Source: an uncultured Pelagibacteraceae bacterium (lineage in GTDB: Bacteria > Pseudomonadota > Alphaproteobacteria > Pelagibacterales > Pelagibacteraceae). From it: a stretch of 64,000 nt of DNA. Under the pieces are notes generated by a model that did no database searches, was not told the origin of the DNA, and saw nothing but the letters and a program-made list of their open reading frames with translations. Of this stretch, positions 53,994-63,832 are shown in pieces. The position numbers and the translations under genes were made by a program. Position 1 is the first letter of the stretch; the number at the start of each line of letters is the position of its first letter. The stretch covers positions 62,001-126,000 of the forward strand of contig CACHEF010000002.1 in NCBI GenBank assembly GCA_902578775.1, read 5' to 3'.

Positions 53994-55373
53994 TTAAGAT
54001 GCCGCTTGAATAGCATTTTTAGAATAGCTGCTATTCTTTTTAATCTCATCAGAAATTAAAAAGGCTAATTCTAAAGCCTGGTCTGAATTCAATCTTGGGT
54101 CACAATGAGTATGATATCTGCTCGATAAATCAGCATCAGATATTTTTCTAGCTCCACCTGTACACTCTGTCACATCTTGGCCAGTCATTTCAACATGTAA
54201 ACCACCTGCGTAAGATCCCTCAGACTGATGAACACCAAAAACATTTTTGACCTCATTAACTACATTGTTGAATGGTCTAGTTTTAAAACCAGTAGTTGAT
54301 ACAATTGTATTGCCATGCATTGGATCACATGACCAAATAACATTAAGACCTTCTTTTTTAATTCGTCTTATTAACTTTGGTAAAAACTTTTCTACATTTT
54401 GATGACCAAATCTTGAAATTAAAGTTATTTTGCCTTTTTCATTTTTTGAATTTAATACTTCACAAATTTTTGCAATCTCTTCAGGTTTAGAAGTAGGACC
54501 ACACTTTATTCCAATCGGATTTTCTATTCCTCGACAAAATTCAACATGTCCACCATCTAATTGTCTTGTTCTATCACCAATCCAGACAAAATGAGCAGAT
54601 GTATCATGGTACTCACCAGTAGTAGAGTCTACTCTAGTCATACTTTCCTCAAAGGGTAAGTGCAACGCTTCATGTGATGTCCAGAAATTTACAGTGTATA
54701 ATCTGTTATTAAAGTCTGAAGTTATTCCACATGCTTCCATAAAAGCTAGTGCGTCTGCGATTTTGTCCTCCAAGTCTTTAAATTTTTTCGCTTGAGGACT
54801 TTTTTTAATGTAATCTAAATTCCATAAATGAACTTTGTTCAAATCTGCAAAACCACCTTTTGAAAATGCTCTAAGTAAATTAAGCGTTGAAGCTGATTGA
54901 GAATACGCTTTGTACATTCTTTTTGGGTCAGGTCTTCTAGCTTTTTCGTTAAAGTCTATTGCATTAATGTTATCACCTAAATAGCTTGGTAATTCTACAT
55001 TGCCTTGTTTTTCTGTTGGAGCACTTCTTGGTTTAGAAAACTGTCCAGCAATCCTTCCAAGTTTTACAATAGGTAAAGACGCCGAGTATGTCATCACCAA
55101 AGCCATTTGAAGAATTACCTTAAAAGTATCTCTTATATTGTCAGGATGAAATTCTGCAAAACTTTCGGCACAGTCACCACCTTGCAACAAAAAAGCTTTG
55201 CCATCAACTACTTTAGATAATTGATCTTTTAAATGTCTTGTCTCACCTGCAAATACAAGTGGTGGAAATGTTTTTAATTTATTTAAAACGCTATTAAGTT
55301 CCTTCTCATCACCATACATCGGTATGTGTTTGACAGGATATTTTCTCCAGCTATTTACTTTCCAATTTTTCAT
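53994..55373 (-). CDS. 3-deoxy-7-phosphoheptulonate synthase, class II
   Basis: A 459-residue class II (plant-like) DAHP synthase, first step of the shikimate pathway. FLLQGGDCAESFAEF, the PEP-binding GRIAGQFSKPRSAPTE, and VIWSCDPMHGNTI with metal ligands are clear. The ATG at 55373 was chosen; a TTG two codons upstream is in frame. It lies between glmS and nadE on one probable transcript. Confidence 0.95.
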   Translation of the reverse strand: MKNWKVNSWRKYPVKHIPMYGDEKELNSVLNKLKTFPPLVFAGETRHLKDQLSKVVDGKAFLLQGGDCAESFAEFHPDNIRDTFKVILQMALVMTYSASLPIVKLGRIAGQFSKPRSAPTEKQGNVELPSYLGDNINAIDFNEKARRPDPKRMYKAYSQSASTLNLLRAFSKGGFADLNKVHLWNLDYIKKSPQAKKFKDLEDKIADALAFMEACGITSDFNNRLYTVNFWTSHEALHLPFEESMTRVDSTTGEYHDTSAHFVWIGDRTRQLDGGHVEFCRGIENPIGIKCGPTSKPEEIAKICEVLNSKNEKGKITLISRFGHQNVEKFLPKLIRRIKKEGLNVIWSCDPMHGNTIVSTTGFKTRPFNNVVNEVKNVFGVHQSEGSYAGGLHVEMTGQDVTECTGGARKISDADLSSRYHTHCDPRLNSDQALELAFLISDEIKKNSSYSKNAIQAAS

Positions 55374-55408
55374 GTTCAACTTAGGATTGTTGTATCAGAG
55401 TTTTTCTA

Positions 55409-57229
55409 TTATTCAACGGTTACTGATTTAGCTAAATTTCTAGGCTTATCTATATCAAATCCTTTTTTGAGAGCTGAATAATAAGCTAGTTTTTGTAAAG
55501 GTATTGTTAAAAGAAAGGGTAAAAGATCATCATTAACACTTTCAACTTCTATTTTTTCCCAAATATTTTCTGAAACCACTTCGTCACTACTTTTATTGGT
55601 TACTAATAAAACCTTTGCTCCTCTTGCAATAACTTCCTGCATATTAGAAATAGTTTTTTTATAATAATTGTCTCTCGGCGCTAATACAACAACTGGCATC
55701 CCTTCTTCTATAAGAGCAAGTGGTCCATGTTTCATTTCACCAGCTGGATAGCCTTCAGCATGTATATAAGATAGTTCTTTTAATTTTAATGCACCTTCTA
55801 ATGCTATAGGAAAAGAAAAACCTCTTCCTAAAAACATTGAACCTTTGGCCTCATTAAAGGTATTAGATATTGTCTGTATCTTGTTATCGGTCAATAAAGT
55901 CTTTTCTGCCAATTTAGGAAGAGATTTAAGATCTTTAAGTTTTTCATTAAATAACTCTTTTTGTAAATCTTTTCTTAATAATCCTAGTTTTAAAGCTAAA
56001 ATGTATAATATAAGGATTTGACCCAAAAAGGCTTTGGTAGAGGCAACGCCTATCTCGGTCCCACAATGTATTGGTAAAACAAATTTAGAGTCTCTAGCAA
56101 TGGAACTCTCAATGACATTTACCACAGCACATGTTTTCATATCATTTTGATTACATAAATCTAATGCTGCATAAGTATCTGCTGTTTCACCAGATTGAGA
56201 TACAAATATATATAAATTCTCTTTCTTAAATCTGTTTTTTCTATATCTAAACTCTGACGCAATATCTACATTCACATCTAATGAAGTTAATTCTTCGAAC
56301 CAGTATTTTGCAAGTAGACAAGAATGATAGGCTGTTCCACAACCAATTAAAGTTACTGAGGAAATTTCATTCATTTTCCAAGGAAAATTATAAATATTAA
56401 TATCATTATTTAATGTATCTACATATTCATTAATTCCGTTTTTTAATGTTGTAGGTTGTTCCTCAATTTCTTTAGCCATGAAATGTTTGTAATCACCTTT
56501 GTCATATTTTTCATCTTCTAGAGATAATTCTAAAACTTTTTTATTTATCTTATCCCCATCTTCATTAAAAAATTCAACGTGATCTTTTTTTATAATACAA
56601 AATTCACCGTCATTAAGATAAGTAATCTTATTTGTCATCGCCTTCAGAGCGTATGAATCTGAACCTAAATAATTTTCATTTGGACCATATCCCACAGCTA
56701 ATGGAGATCCTCTTCTTGCGCCAACAATCAAATCAGGTTGATCTTTAAATATTATACCTAATGCAAAACTACCATGAAGAGATTTAAGCGTTTTTTTAAT
56801 TGAATTAACAATATCCTCAGTTTTTAAATTTTCAGTGATTAAGTGTACAATCACCTCAGTATCAGTTTGTGATTTAAATTTATGTCCTTTACCTACTAAA
56901 AATTTTTTTAGTAATGTAGAGTTTTCAATTATTCCATTATGAACTACTGAAACATTTTGCGAAGAGTGAGGATGAGCATTAATACTATTAGGCAATCCAT
57001 GTGTAGCCCAACGAACATGACCTATACCAATGGTTCCTTCCATTTTTTGAACTAATAGATTATTTTCAAGATTATCAACTCTTCCTTCGGATTTAACTTC
57101 GTTAATTTCATTGTTTGAAAGCGTTGCTATACCAGCCGAGTCATATCCTCTGTATTCTAATTTTTTTAAAGAACTGATAATTGTTGATGAGACAGGTCTA
57201 TTACTATTTATTCCAATAATGCCACACAT
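55409..57229 (-). CDS. glmS: Glutamine--fructose-6-phosphate aminotransferase (isomerizing)
   Basis: A 606-residue GlmS. Cys2 after the initiator Met is the glutaminase nucleophile (CGIIGINS), with GHVRWATHG and HPHSS nearby. Two SIS domains follow with SQSGETADT and VASTKAFLGQ, and the C terminus ends DIDKPRNLAKSVTVE as in the family. It makes glucosamine-6-phosphate, the precursor of UDP-GlcNAc. It lies 2 bases after the glmU-like gene. Confidence 0.98.
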   Translation of the reverse strand: MCGIIGINSNRPVSSTIISSLKKLEYRGYDSAGIATLSNNEINEVKSEGRVDNLENNLLVQKMEGTIGIGHVRWATHGLPNSINAHPHSSQNVSVVHNGIIENSTLLKKFLVGKGHKFKSQTDTEVIVHLITENLKTEDIVNSIKKTLKSLHGSFALGIIFKDQPDLIVGARRGSPLAVGYGPNENYLGSDSYALKAMTNKITYLNDGEFCIIKKDHVEFFNEDGDKINKKVLELSLEDEKYDKGDYKHFMAKEIEEQPTTLKNGINEYVDTLNNDINIYNFPWKMNEISSVTLIGCGTAYHSCLLAKYWFEELTSLDVNVDIASEFRYRKNRFKKENLYIFVSQSGETADTYAALDLCNQNDMKTCAVVNVIESSIARDSKFVLPIHCGTEIGVASTKAFLGQILILYILALKLGLLRKDLQKELFNEKLKDLKSLPKLAEKTLLTDNKIQTISNTFNEAKGSMFLGRGFSFPIALEGALKLKELSYIHAEGYPAGEMKHGPLALIEEGMPVVVLAPRDNYYKKTISNMQEVIARGAKVLLVTNKSSDEVVSENIWEKIEVESVNDDLLPFLLTIPLQKLAYYSALKKGFDIDKPRNLAKSVTVE

Positions 57230-57231
57230 AA

Positions 57232-57855
57232 TTATTTTGATTTTCTTTTATAATTTTTTATCTCTTGTTGTTGGCTTCTAGTTAGCGCTAGAGATTTTTT
57301 ACTTACATTCCTGGTAATTACTGATCCTGCTCCAACTATACTATTTTCTGCAAGTGTAATTGGGGCTACTAAAGAAGAGTTAGAGCCAATAAAAACATTA
57401 TCTTTTATTCTAGTTTTATATTTTTTTATTCCATCGTAGTTGCACGTAATTGTCCCCGCTCCAACGTTAACTGATTTACCAATTGAAGTGTCGCCAATAT
57501 AAGTTAAATGATTTACCTTAGATTTTTTTCCAAGTGTACTTTTTTTAATTTCAACAAAGTTTCCAATTTTAGACCCTTCCTTTAAAGTGGTACCAGGTCT
57601 TATTCGTGCATAAGGACCTATTTCAACTTTATTTTCAATTTTACAATTCTCTAAATGACTAAAAGATTTAATAATAACATTGTTACCAATCTTCACTTTT
57701 GATCCAATAACTACATATGGTTCTATAGTCACATCTTTTCCAATTTTTGTATCTTTAGAAAAATAGATTGTTTCTGGAGCAATCATATTTACTTTAGATT
57801 TTAAGAATTTTATTCTCAGTGAATTTTGTAGTTTATCTTTATTTAATTGTTTCAT
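57232..57855 (-). CDS. GlmU C-terminal acetyltransferase domain (stand-alone)
   Basis: A 207-residue left-handed beta-helix protein corresponding to the second half of GlmU. It begins in the linker region (LQNSLRIKFLKSKVNMIAPE), runs through hexapeptide repeats, keeps the catalytic His in VNHLTYIGDTSIG and GAGTITCNYDG, and ends like GlmU. The N-terminal uridylyltransferase (GXG..R..K) is absent, and no remnant fits in the 71-base gap upstream. It would make GlcNAc-1-phosphate from GlmS-pathway GlcN-1-phosphate; the uridylyl step must be encoded elsewhere. Confidence 0.85.
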   Translation of the reverse strand: MKQLNKDKLQNSLRIKFLKSKVNMIAPETIYFSKDTKIGKDVTIEPYVVIGSKVKIGNNVIIKSFSHLENCKIENKVEIGPYARIRPGTTLKEGSKIGNFVEIKKSTLGKKSKVNHLTYIGDTSIGKSVNVGAGTITCNYDGIKKYKTRIKDNVFIGSNSSLVAPITLAENSIVGAGSVITRNVSKKSLALTRSQQQEIKNYKRKSK

Positions 57856-57926
57856 CTAGAAAATTACTTACATTAAGTATATATCTTTCTTAATTCACAA
57901 AATATTTCTTAAAAATACTTTTAATT

Positions 57927-58610
57927 ATGAAACAAATTTTTACAATTCTTTTTGATTTAGATGGCACTTTAGTGGATACAGCTCCCGACTTAATGAGAGC
58001 TCACAATCATGTGATGACTAAATTTGGATATCCAACTAAGTCTACTGAGGAAATAAGAAACTTAGTGGGTCAAGGCGCTGGTGCAATGCTTGGTCGATCT
58101 ATATGGGGTCAGGCAAAAAAAGAATTTGGAAAAGTCCAAGACGAAAAAATTAAAAAAGAAATGGTAAAAGAATTTGTAGAGTATTACGGAAATAATATTG
58201 TAAATGAAAGTAAATTAATTGATGGAGTTAAAGATTTTTTAATATGGTCAAAAGAAAAAAAAATTTCAATGGGGGTTTGCACAAATAAACAAGAACATCT
58301 AGCAATTGATCTTTTAAAAAAAATTGGAATATATAATTTTTTTGAGTACGTTGCAGGTCACAATACATTTGATTATTGTAAACCTGATCCTAGACATTTA
58401 ACATCTGTAGTTGAAATTTTAGATGGGGATCTTAAGAAAACTTTAATGATTGGCGATAGTGAAACGGATGCTAACGCGGCAAAAGCTGCGGGAATTCCAG
58501 TTATTTTACTTAAAGATGGTTATACGGAAAAAAATACAACTGAAATTTACCATAATCACTTAGTAAAAGACTTCATTGGTATTGAAAAAATCGTAACAAA
58601 ATATCTTTAA
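57927..58610 (+). CDS. gph: Phosphoglycolate phosphatase-like HAD hydrolase
   Basis: A 227-residue HAD subfamily I phosphatase. Motif 1 is FDLDGTLVDTAPDL, motif 2 is GVCTNKQE, the motif 3 Lys is in CKPDPRHL, and motif 4 is MIGDSETDANAAKAAGI. The helical cap lies between motifs 1 and 2. Substrate assignment to 2-phosphoglycolate rests on similarity; other small sugar phosphates are possible. Confidence 0.83.
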   Translation: MKQIFTILFDLDGTLVDTAPDLMRAHNHVMTKFGYPTKSTEEIRNLVGQGAGAMLGRSIWGQAKKEFGKVQDEKIKKEMVKEFVEYYGNNIVNESKLIDGVKDFLIWSKEKKISMGVCTNKQEHLAIDLLKKIGIYNFFEYVAGHNTFDYCKPDPRHLTSVVEILDGDLKKTLMIGDSETDANAAKAAGIPVILLKDGYTEKNTTEIYHNHLVKDFIGIEKIVTKYL

Positions 58611-58661
58611 TATTGATTATTTTTTTTTAACTATTAGAACAGTTTTCTATTAGGAGTTATT

Positions 58662-60164
58662 TTGATCATACATAACGTAAAAGTTTTCCCATCTAAAGTT
58701 CACTTACCTAAAAAAAAACAACTGGCTTGGAAGATCGCAGAGATTGCAAGTGATAATGCAAAGTTAGATAAAGAAGCGATAGAGATGGTGATTAATAGAA
58801 TTATTGATAATGCTTCAGTTGCAATAGCTTCTTTAAATAGACGTCCAGTAATTTCATCTCGAGAGATGGCCCTAAAGCATTTAAGAAAAAATGGTGCAAC
58901 ATTATTTGGAGTTGATAATAAATTAAAATTTGACTGTGAATGGGCTGCATGGAGCAATGGGACAGCTGTAAGAGAGCTTGATTTTCATGATACCTTTTTG
59001 GCTGCTGATTACAGTCATCCTGGGGATAATATTCCTCCATTAATTAGTGTGGCACAACAAAATAGAAAAAGTGGTTTAGATCTGTTGAAAGGAATAATTA
59101 CTGCTTATGAGGTTCAAGTAAATTTAGTTAAAGGGATTTGTTTACATAAGCATAAAGTAGATCACATAGCTCACCTGGGCCCGAGTGTTGCTGCTGGTTT
59201 GGGAGCAATGTTAAGATTAAACACTGAAACAATTTATCAAGCAGTTCAACAAGCTTTACATACAACGATATCTACAAGACAATCAAGAAAAGGTGAAATT
59301 TCTAGCTGGAAAGCTTATGCACCAGCTCATGCAGGAAAACTTGCAATAGAGGCTGTTGATAGAGTTATGCGTGGTGAAGGTGCTCCAAGTCCAATTTATG
59401 AAGGTGAAGATAGTGTTATAGCAAGAATTTTAGATGGAAAAAAAGCATTATATAAAATTCCACTTCCAAAAAAGAATGAAACTAAAAAAGCGATACTTGA
59501 AACTTATACAAAAGAATATTCAGCTGAATATCAATCTCAGGCATTAATTGATCTAGCCAAAAAACTAAAAAAAAAAGTACCAAGTCTTAACCAAATTAAA
59601 AAAATAGACATTTTTACTAGTCATCATACTCACTATGTAATTGGAACTGGAGCAAATGATCCCCAAAAAATGGACCCTAACGCAAGCAGAGAAACTTTAG
59701 ATCACTCAATAATGTATATATTTGCAGTAGCATTAGAGGATGGCAATTGGCATCATGTTAAATCATACTCTAGGAACAGAGCTAAAAGGAAAAGTACAAT
59801 CAGAATATGGAGATCGATAAAAACACATGAAGATAAAAAATGGACTAAAAGGTATCATGATCCAAATCCTAAGAAAAAAGCATTTGGTGCAAAAGTGATT
59901 ATTACTCTAAAAAATGGAAAAAAAATTACTGAAGAGCAAGGAGTAGCTGATGCTCATCCATATGGATCAAGACCATTCAAAAGAAAAAACTATATAAATA
60001 AATTTTTGACGCTAACTAAAAATATATTAGATAAAAAAGAAATTAATAGATTTTTAAAAGCAGTACAAAGCTTAAAAAATTTAAAATCCGGTCAATTAGA
60101 TAAATTGAATGTTGTTGTTAAACAAAACAAAATAAAAAGAAATTTAAAAAAAGGAATTTTTTAG
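58662..60164 (+). CDS. prpD: 2-methylcitrate dehydratase (MmgE/PrpD family)
   Basis: A 500-residue Prp[21 protein letters not shown] and [17 protein letters not shown] near the N terminus and [20 protein letters not shown] in the middle are family blocks. Dehydrates 2-methylcitrate in propionyl-CoA breakdown. The start is TTG at 58662, with AGGAG 5 bases before it; the strong ribosome site decides this unusual start. First gene of prpD-prpB-prpC. Confidence 0.93.
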   Translation: MIIHNVKVFPSKVHLPKKKQLAWKIAEIASDNAKLDKEAIEMVINRIIDNASVAIASLNRRPVISSREMALKHLRKNGATLFGVDNKLKFDCEWAAWSNGTAVRELDFHDTFLAADYSHPGDNIPPLISVAQQNRKSGLDLLKGIITAYEVQVNLVKGICLHKHKVDHIAHLGPSVAAGLGAMLRLNTETIYQAVQQALHTTISTRQSRKGEISSWKAYAPAHAGKLAIEAVDRVMRGEGAPSPIYEGEDSVIARILDGKKALYKIPLPKKNETKKAILETYTKEYSAEYQSQALIDLAKKLKKKVPSLNQIKKIDIFTSHHTHYVIGTGANDPQKMDPNASRETLDHSIMYIFAVALEDGNWHHVKSYSRNRAKRKSTIRIWRSIKTHEDKKWTKRYHDPNPKKKAFGAKVIITLKNGKKITEEQGVADAHPYGSRPFKRKNYINKFLTLTKNILDKKEINRFLKAVQSLKNLKSGQLDKLNVVVKQNKIKRNLKKGIF

Positions 60165-61060
60165 TGCATTTTGTTGAAAAAGAACCATTTCAAAAAAGAG
60201 AAGATTTTAATAATAAATTAAAATCAAATAAAATTTTAAGAGTTCCTGGTGCTTTTAACCCTCTAACTGCAAAGTTAATTGAGGAAATAGGTTATGATGC
60301 TGTTTATGTATCTGGTGGAGTAATGGCCAATGATCTTGGTTTTCCAGATATTGGTTTAACAACTCTACAAGATGTAAGTACACGATCATATTTAATATCT
60401 AGAGTAACTAATCTTCCAACAATTGTAGATATTGATACTGGATTTAAATCTTGTAAAGAAACTATCGAAACTTTTGAGCAATTTGGAATTACCGGTGTAC
60501 ATATCGAAGATCAAATTGAGAGAAAAAGGTGTGGTCACCTTGATAATAAAGAATTAATTTCGACTGATACAATGGTAAAAAAAATTAAAGAATGTGTAGC
60601 AGCGAAAAAAGATTCAAATTTTAAAATTATTGCTCGATCTGACGCTAAAAGTGTTGAAGGTATAGATAAAATGATCGAAAGATGCAAAGCGTATATCCAA
60701 GCAGGAGCTGAAATAATTTTTCCAGAAGCTTTACAGGATGAAAATGATTTTGAAAAAGTTAGAAAAGAATTATCTTGTTATTTGCTTGCTAATATGACGG
60801 AATTCGGAAAAACTAAATTGCTTGATTATAAAAAACTAGAACAATTTGGTTACAATATAGTGATTTACCCAGTGACTACTCAACGCTTAGCAATGAAAAA
60901 TGTTGAGGATGGACTTAGAGACATTTATGTAAATGGACATCAAAATAACATTATTGATAAAATGCAGACGAGAAAACGATTATATGAGCTTGTTGAATAC
61001 GAGAAATATAATAGTTTAGACGAAAAAATTTATAATTTTAGTACTGAGGGTCATGATTAA
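60164..61060 (+). CDS. prpB: 2-methylisocitrate lyase
   Basis: A 298-residue lyase of the isocitrate lyase/PEP mutase superfamily. AVYVSGGVMANDLGFPDIGL, VDIDTGFKS (metal Asp) and the active-site loop KRCGHL with the catalytic Cys are present. Cleaves 2-methylisocitrate to pyruvate and succinate. The GTG start overlaps the last base of the prpD stop. Confidence 0.94.
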   Translation: MHFVEKEPFQKREDFNNKLKSNKILRVPGAFNPLTAKLIEEIGYDAVYVSGGVMANDLGFPDIGLTTLQDVSTRSYLISRVTNLPTIVDIDTGFKSCKETIETFEQFGITGVHIEDQIERKRCGHLDNKELISTDTMVKKIKECVAAKKDSNFKIIARSDAKSVEGIDKMIERCKAYIQAGAEIIFPEALQDENDFEKVRKELSCYLLANMTEFGKTKLLDYKKLEQFGYNIVIYPVTTQRLAMKNVEDGLRDIYVNGHQNNIIDKMQTRKRLYELVEYEKYNSLDEKIYNFSTEGHD

Positions 61061-62184
61061 TGAGTGATGAAATAAAAAAAGGTTTACTTGGAATTATTGT
61101 TGATGAAACAGAAGTTTCTAAGGTTATGCCAGAAATAAACTCTCTTACTTATAGAGGATATGCAGCTCAAGATTTATGTGAATATTGTAAATTTGAAGAA
61201 GTTGCATATTTAATTTTAAATAAAGATCTTCCTAATACTATCGAATTAAGAAAATTTGAAAAAGAAGAGAGAAGTAATAGAGAGTTATCAAAAAATTTAT
61301 ATGAAATAATTAAACATATGCCAAAAAAATCACATCCTATGGATGTTGCAAGAACAGCTGTAAGCATAATGGGATTGGAGGATAAGGATACATCAAATTC
61401 ATCTCCTGATGCAAATATGCGAAAAGCTCTGAGAATTTTTGCCAAAACCCCCACTGCCCTAGCGGCCTTTTATAGAATTAGAAAAGGAAAAAAAATTATT
61501 AAACCAAAAAAAACATTATCGTTTGCAGAAAACTTTTTTTACATGTGTTTTGGAAAAGTTCCACAAAAGGAAATTGTCAAGGCTTTCGATGTATCACTAA
61601 TACTATATGCTGAACACAGCTTTAATGTATCTACATTTACGGCTAGAACAATAACAAGCAGTCTTTCTGATATTCATGGCGCAATAACAGGAGCCATAGC
61701 GAGTTTAAAAGGTCCTTTACATGGTGGTGCTAATGAAGAAGTGATGCATATGATGAACAAAATTAAAAAGCCAGAGAATGCATTAAAATGGATTAATAAT
61801 GCCTTAAAAAATAAAGAAGTCGTTATGGGTTTTGGTCATAGAGTTTATAAATCTGGAGACTCAAGAGTTCCAACTATGAGGGAATATTTTGGTAAAGTTG
61901 CAAAAATAAAAAAAGATAAAAAATTTGAGAAGATTTATGACATAGTTGAGAAAGTCATGATTAAAGAGAAAAATATTCATCCTAATGTAGATTATCCTAC
62001 TGGACCAACTTACCATTTGATGGGATTTGATACTGATTTTTTTACTCCAATTTTCGTTATTTCAAGAATAACTGGGTGGTCTGCACACATAATGGAACAA
62101 CATGCTGCCAACAAACTTATTCGTCCTCTTGCTAGCTACAAAGGAAATAAGCATCGAAAGGTTATGGAGCTAAATTACAGGTAA
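61060..62184 (+). CDS. prpC: 2-methylcitrate synthase / citrate synthase family
   Basis: A 374-residue citrate synthase fold enzyme. The catalytic His and partners are in GPLHGGANEEVMHMM, MGFGHRVYKSGDSR and NVDYPTGPTYHLMG. The short length and the prpD-prpB context favour 2-methylcitrate synthase (propionyl-CoA plus oxaloacetate). Citrate synthase side activity is common in the family. It overlaps prpB by one base, and its stop directly abuts that of the convergent next gene. Confidence 0.93.
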   Translation: MSDEIKKGLLGIIVDETEVSKVMPEINSLTYRGYAAQDLCEYCKFEEVAYLILNKDLPNTIELRKFEKEERSNRELSKNLYEIIKHMPKKSHPMDVARTAVSIMGLEDKDTSNSSPDANMRKALRIFAKTPTALAAFYRIRKGKKIIKPKKTLSFAENFFYMCFGKVPQKEIVKAFDVSLILYAEHSFNVSTFTARTITSSLSDIHGAITGAIASLKGPLHGGANEEVMHMMNKIKKPENALKWINNALKNKEVVMGFGHRVYKSGDSRVPTMREYFGKVAKIKKDKKFEKIYDIVEKVMIKEKNIHPNVDYPTGPTYHLMGFDTDFFTPIFVISRITGWSAHIMEQHAANKLIRPLASYKGNKHRKVMELNYR

Positions 62185-62814
62185 TTACTTTTTTTCAATT
62201 TTTGCAAATCTATCATTGCAAATAATATTACATGATAGATCATATTCCTCCACAAATTCATCAATAGCTTTTCTAACTCCAGGTGCGTAAGACAAGTCAT
62301 AGTCATCACACATAATTGTTCCATTATTTTTAATAACATCAATACAGCAATGTAAATCATTTATGACTGTTTTGTAATCATGGCCTCCATCTAAAAATAC
62401 ATAATTGATTTTTGACATATCAATTTTTTTTAAAATATCATTTGAATTTCCTTGTATTAAAGAAACATTATTTTCAAATTTTTTCAGAAGGTCATTTACA
62501 CCTTCTAGACTATAGGGGTTTAGTCTTTTTATATAATTAAAATAGATATTTTTTAATGGATTTGAGAATTTAGTATTTGGAATTATTTCATTTTTATTTT
62601 CAAAACTTTCTTTGAAGAGGTCTAAACCTATATATTTAAAATCATATTTATGAATTGAGTACAGTAACTCACAGACATTTCTGCTTGTAACACCATGAAA
62701 AACCCCTATCTCAAGAAATACTTTTGGTTTTTTTAAAGCGACTTCTTTTAAAAAAAAATCACCAACACCTTTTTGTTTAAGGCTTGTTTTTCGAAAATAT
62801 TTTTTATATTTCAA
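62185..62814 (-). CDS. Class I SAM-dependent methyltransferase (Methyltransf_24 type)
   Basis: A 209-residue predicted methyltransferase. The SAM motif is LEIGVFHGVTSRNVCELL, acidic strand 2 is YIGLDLFKESF, and YVFLDGGHDYKTVINDL is the typical late motif of this family, followed by GTIMCDDYD. The substrate is unknown. The only reasonable start is TTG at 62814, one base after the nrdB stop, so it is likely translated by coupling to nrdB. Confidence 0.72.
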   Translation of the reverse strand: MKYKKYFRKTSLKQKGVGDFFLKEVALKKPKVFLEIGVFHGVTSRNVCELLYSIHKYDFKYIGLDLFKESFENKNEIIPNTKFSNPLKNIYFNYIKRLNPYSLEGVNDLLKKFENNVSLIQGNSNDILKKIDMSKINYVFLDGGHDYKTVINDLHCCIDVIKNNGTIMCDDYDLSYAPGVRKAIDEFVEEYDLSCNIICNDRFAKIEKK

Positions 62815-62815
62815 A

Positions 62816-63832
62816 TTAACTAAAAGCTTCTACCCAAGTACCTTGTGTTGATGCTTTAGAATATTCGGTTGCACGTCCTTCAAAGAAATTCATATGTTCG
62901 ACTGCGTTTAACATAGTATCAAGCCATCCTAAAGGATTTTTCTCTACATCGTAAATTGGCTCCAAACCTAATTGAACTAATCTTCTATTCCCAATAAATC
63001 TTATATAGTCTTTAACTTCTTGTGCAGTTAACCCTTCCATTGGACCCATTTCAAAAGCTAGATCAATGAAAGCATCTTCATGTGAAATAATAGTTCTACA
63101 TGCTTCATAAATTTCTTTTTTTAATTTTGGTGTCCAAATTTCAGGATTTTCTTTAATAAATTCTTTGAAAATTCTAATCATCGAATTGCAATGGAGAGTT
63201 TCATCTCTAACAGACCAAGTAACAATCTGACCCATGCCTTTAAGTTTATTGTGTCTTGGAAAGTTTAATAAAATTGCAAAACTCGCAAACAGTTGCAAGC
63301 CTTCTGTAAAGGCACTAAATACTGCAACTGTTTTTGCAATATCTTCTTTAGAATTTACATTAAAACCTTGCATGTAATCATATTTATCTTTCATCTCTTT
63401 GTATTTCATGAAAGCCGAATATTCAGACTCGGGCATACCAATCGTATCCAACAAGTGAGAGTATGCAGCTACATGCACTGTTTCCATAGCAGCAAAAGCT
63501 GTCATCATCATTAAAACTTCTGTTGGCTTAAAAACTGTTGTGTAGTGTCTCAAATAACAATTGTTTACCTCAACATCTGCTTGTGTAAAAAATCTAAATA
63601 TTTGAGTGACTAGGTTTTTTTCAGGTTGAGATAAATTTTTTTGCCAATCTCTTACATCATCACCTAATGGCACTTCTTCAGGTAACCAGTGAATTCTTTG
63701 TTGAGTTAACCATGCATCGTAACACCATGGATATCTAAACGGTTTATAAACTGGATTTTCAACTAATAATCCCATTTTTTTTGGTTGAATTATCTCTTTT
63801 TTTTCCTCTTTAGTTTTTGTGATTATTGACAT
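62816..63832 (-). CDS. nrdB: Ribonucleoside-diphosphate reductase beta subunit (class I)
   Basis: A 338-residue R2 protein. Di-iron ligands fall in the AD of FFTQADVEVNN, in FAAMETVHVAAYSHLL (Glu, His and the radical Tyr), in FTEGLQLF (Glu) and in VRDETLHCNSM (Glu, His). It makes the tyrosyl radical for NrdA. The ATG at 63832 has GAGGA 9 bases upstream; an ATG at 63841 is in frame but lies right against that site. The start is inside the end of nrdA. Confidence 0.95.
   Translation of the reverse strand: MSIITKTKEEKKEIIQPKKMGLLVENPVYKPFRYPWCYDAWLTQQRIHWLPEEVPLGDDVRDWQKNLSQPEKNLVTQIFRFFTQADVEVNNCYLRHYTTVFKPTEVLMMMTAFAAMETVHVAAYSHLLDTIGMPESEYSAFMKYKEMKDKYDYMQGFNVNSKEDIAKTVAVFSAFTEGLQLFASFAILLNFPRHNKLKGMGQIVTWSVRDETLHCNSMIRIFKEFIKENPEIWTPKLKKEIYEACRTIISHEDAFIDLAFEMGPMEGLTAQEVKDYIRFIGNRRLVQLGLEPIYDVEKNPLGWLDTMLNAVEHMNFFEGRATEYSKASTQGTWVEAFS

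Noticed and set aside
58801..59040. 79-codon minus-strand frame opposite prpD
   Set aside because: Shadow of prpD codons, low-complexity composition and no ribosome site.
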